From Leptospira tipperaryensis (GTDB taxonomy: Bacteria > Spirochaetota > Leptospiria > Leptospirales > Leptospiraceae), in contig NZ_CP015217.1 in the NCBI RefSeq assembly GCF_001729245.1, forward strand, positions 3,034,001 through 3,098,000: a stretch of 64,000 bases of DNA, in the 5' to 3' direction. Both the position numbers and the translations under genes were made by a program. Numbering within the stretch: the first letter of the stretch is position 1; every line of letters starts with the position of its first letter. Shown one piece after another: positions 62,928 through 64,000 of the stretch. The notes beneath the pieces are model-generated. The model made no database searches, was not told the DNA's origin, and saw only the letters and a program-made list of their open reading frames with translations.

Positions 62928-64000
<1,073 letters not shown>

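Overview
The window is spirochaete chromosome, almost certainly Leptospira. The evidence is many lipoproteins with relaxed spirochaetal lipoboxes, a large spirochaete-type protein of unknown function, a separately encoded NADH dehydrogenase subunit set, and an LpxC-like protein. Species cannot be fixed from the sequence alone. Nearly all genes are ordinary chromosomal housekeeping or membrane genes. No tRNA, rRNA, phage, transposase or cas gene was found.

Layout. 1-5289 (minus): complex I genes nuoA-B-C-D-E-F and the start of nuoH, tightly overlapped, with no nuoG between F and H. 5842-9920 (plus): a lipoprotein, a MaoC-type hydratase, a MarR regulator, a DUF3995 protein and a CASTOR/POLLUX-like ion channel. 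10063-14171 (minus): a DUF2461 protein, an orphan adenine methyltransferase and an exported ankyrin protein. 14328-22246 (plus): amidase, WG-repeat lipoprotein, Gfo/Idh oxidoreductase, UbiB-like kinase, lspA, a cyclic-nucleotide-binding protein and an AI-2E-family permease. 22715-26692 (minus): a YcxB-like protein, a nitrilase-fold protein without its cysteine and the 623-aa spirochaete protein. 26814-27922 (plus): a STAS protein and a lipoprotein. 28817-36529 (minus): ileS, a leucine-rich-repeat lipoprotein, purL, a second YcxB-like protein, a flavin reductase and a DUF1304 protein. 36747-49191: mixed metabolism and regulators, including a WYL regulator/SDR pair and a MarR/FabG pair, each with matching palindromic operators. 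50216-55054 (plus): rplU-prp-rpmA-obg-proB-proA-nadD. 56971-60038: murF-purE-purK. 60239-62164: an FG-GAP lipoprotein. 62928-end (minus): a UDP-glucose 6-dehydrogenase gene cut by the window edge.

The most unusual content is intergenic. Two related repeat families occur. The short one (SR) is a small hairpin with loop WGAGTTCC and arms AAAGTR/YACTTT. About twenty copies are seen, often as inverted pairs 110-145 nt apart or as regularly spaced arrays. Arm changes are partly compensatory. One inverted pair lies in frame inside the Gfo/Idh gene, in a 60-70-residue segment that interrupts the NAD-binding fold. The long family (LR, about 205-240 bp) has four good copies and one partial copy. It contains two internal hairpins that keep pairing despite sequence change, and it is bounded by GTCGGAACTACGAC-like motifs sharing the GGAACT core with SR. 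Two LR copies flank one YcxB-like gene as direct repeats. I know of no name for either family. They look like non-coding mobile or structured elements comparable in style to palindromic elements of other bacteria, and they are the best candidate here for something undescribed.
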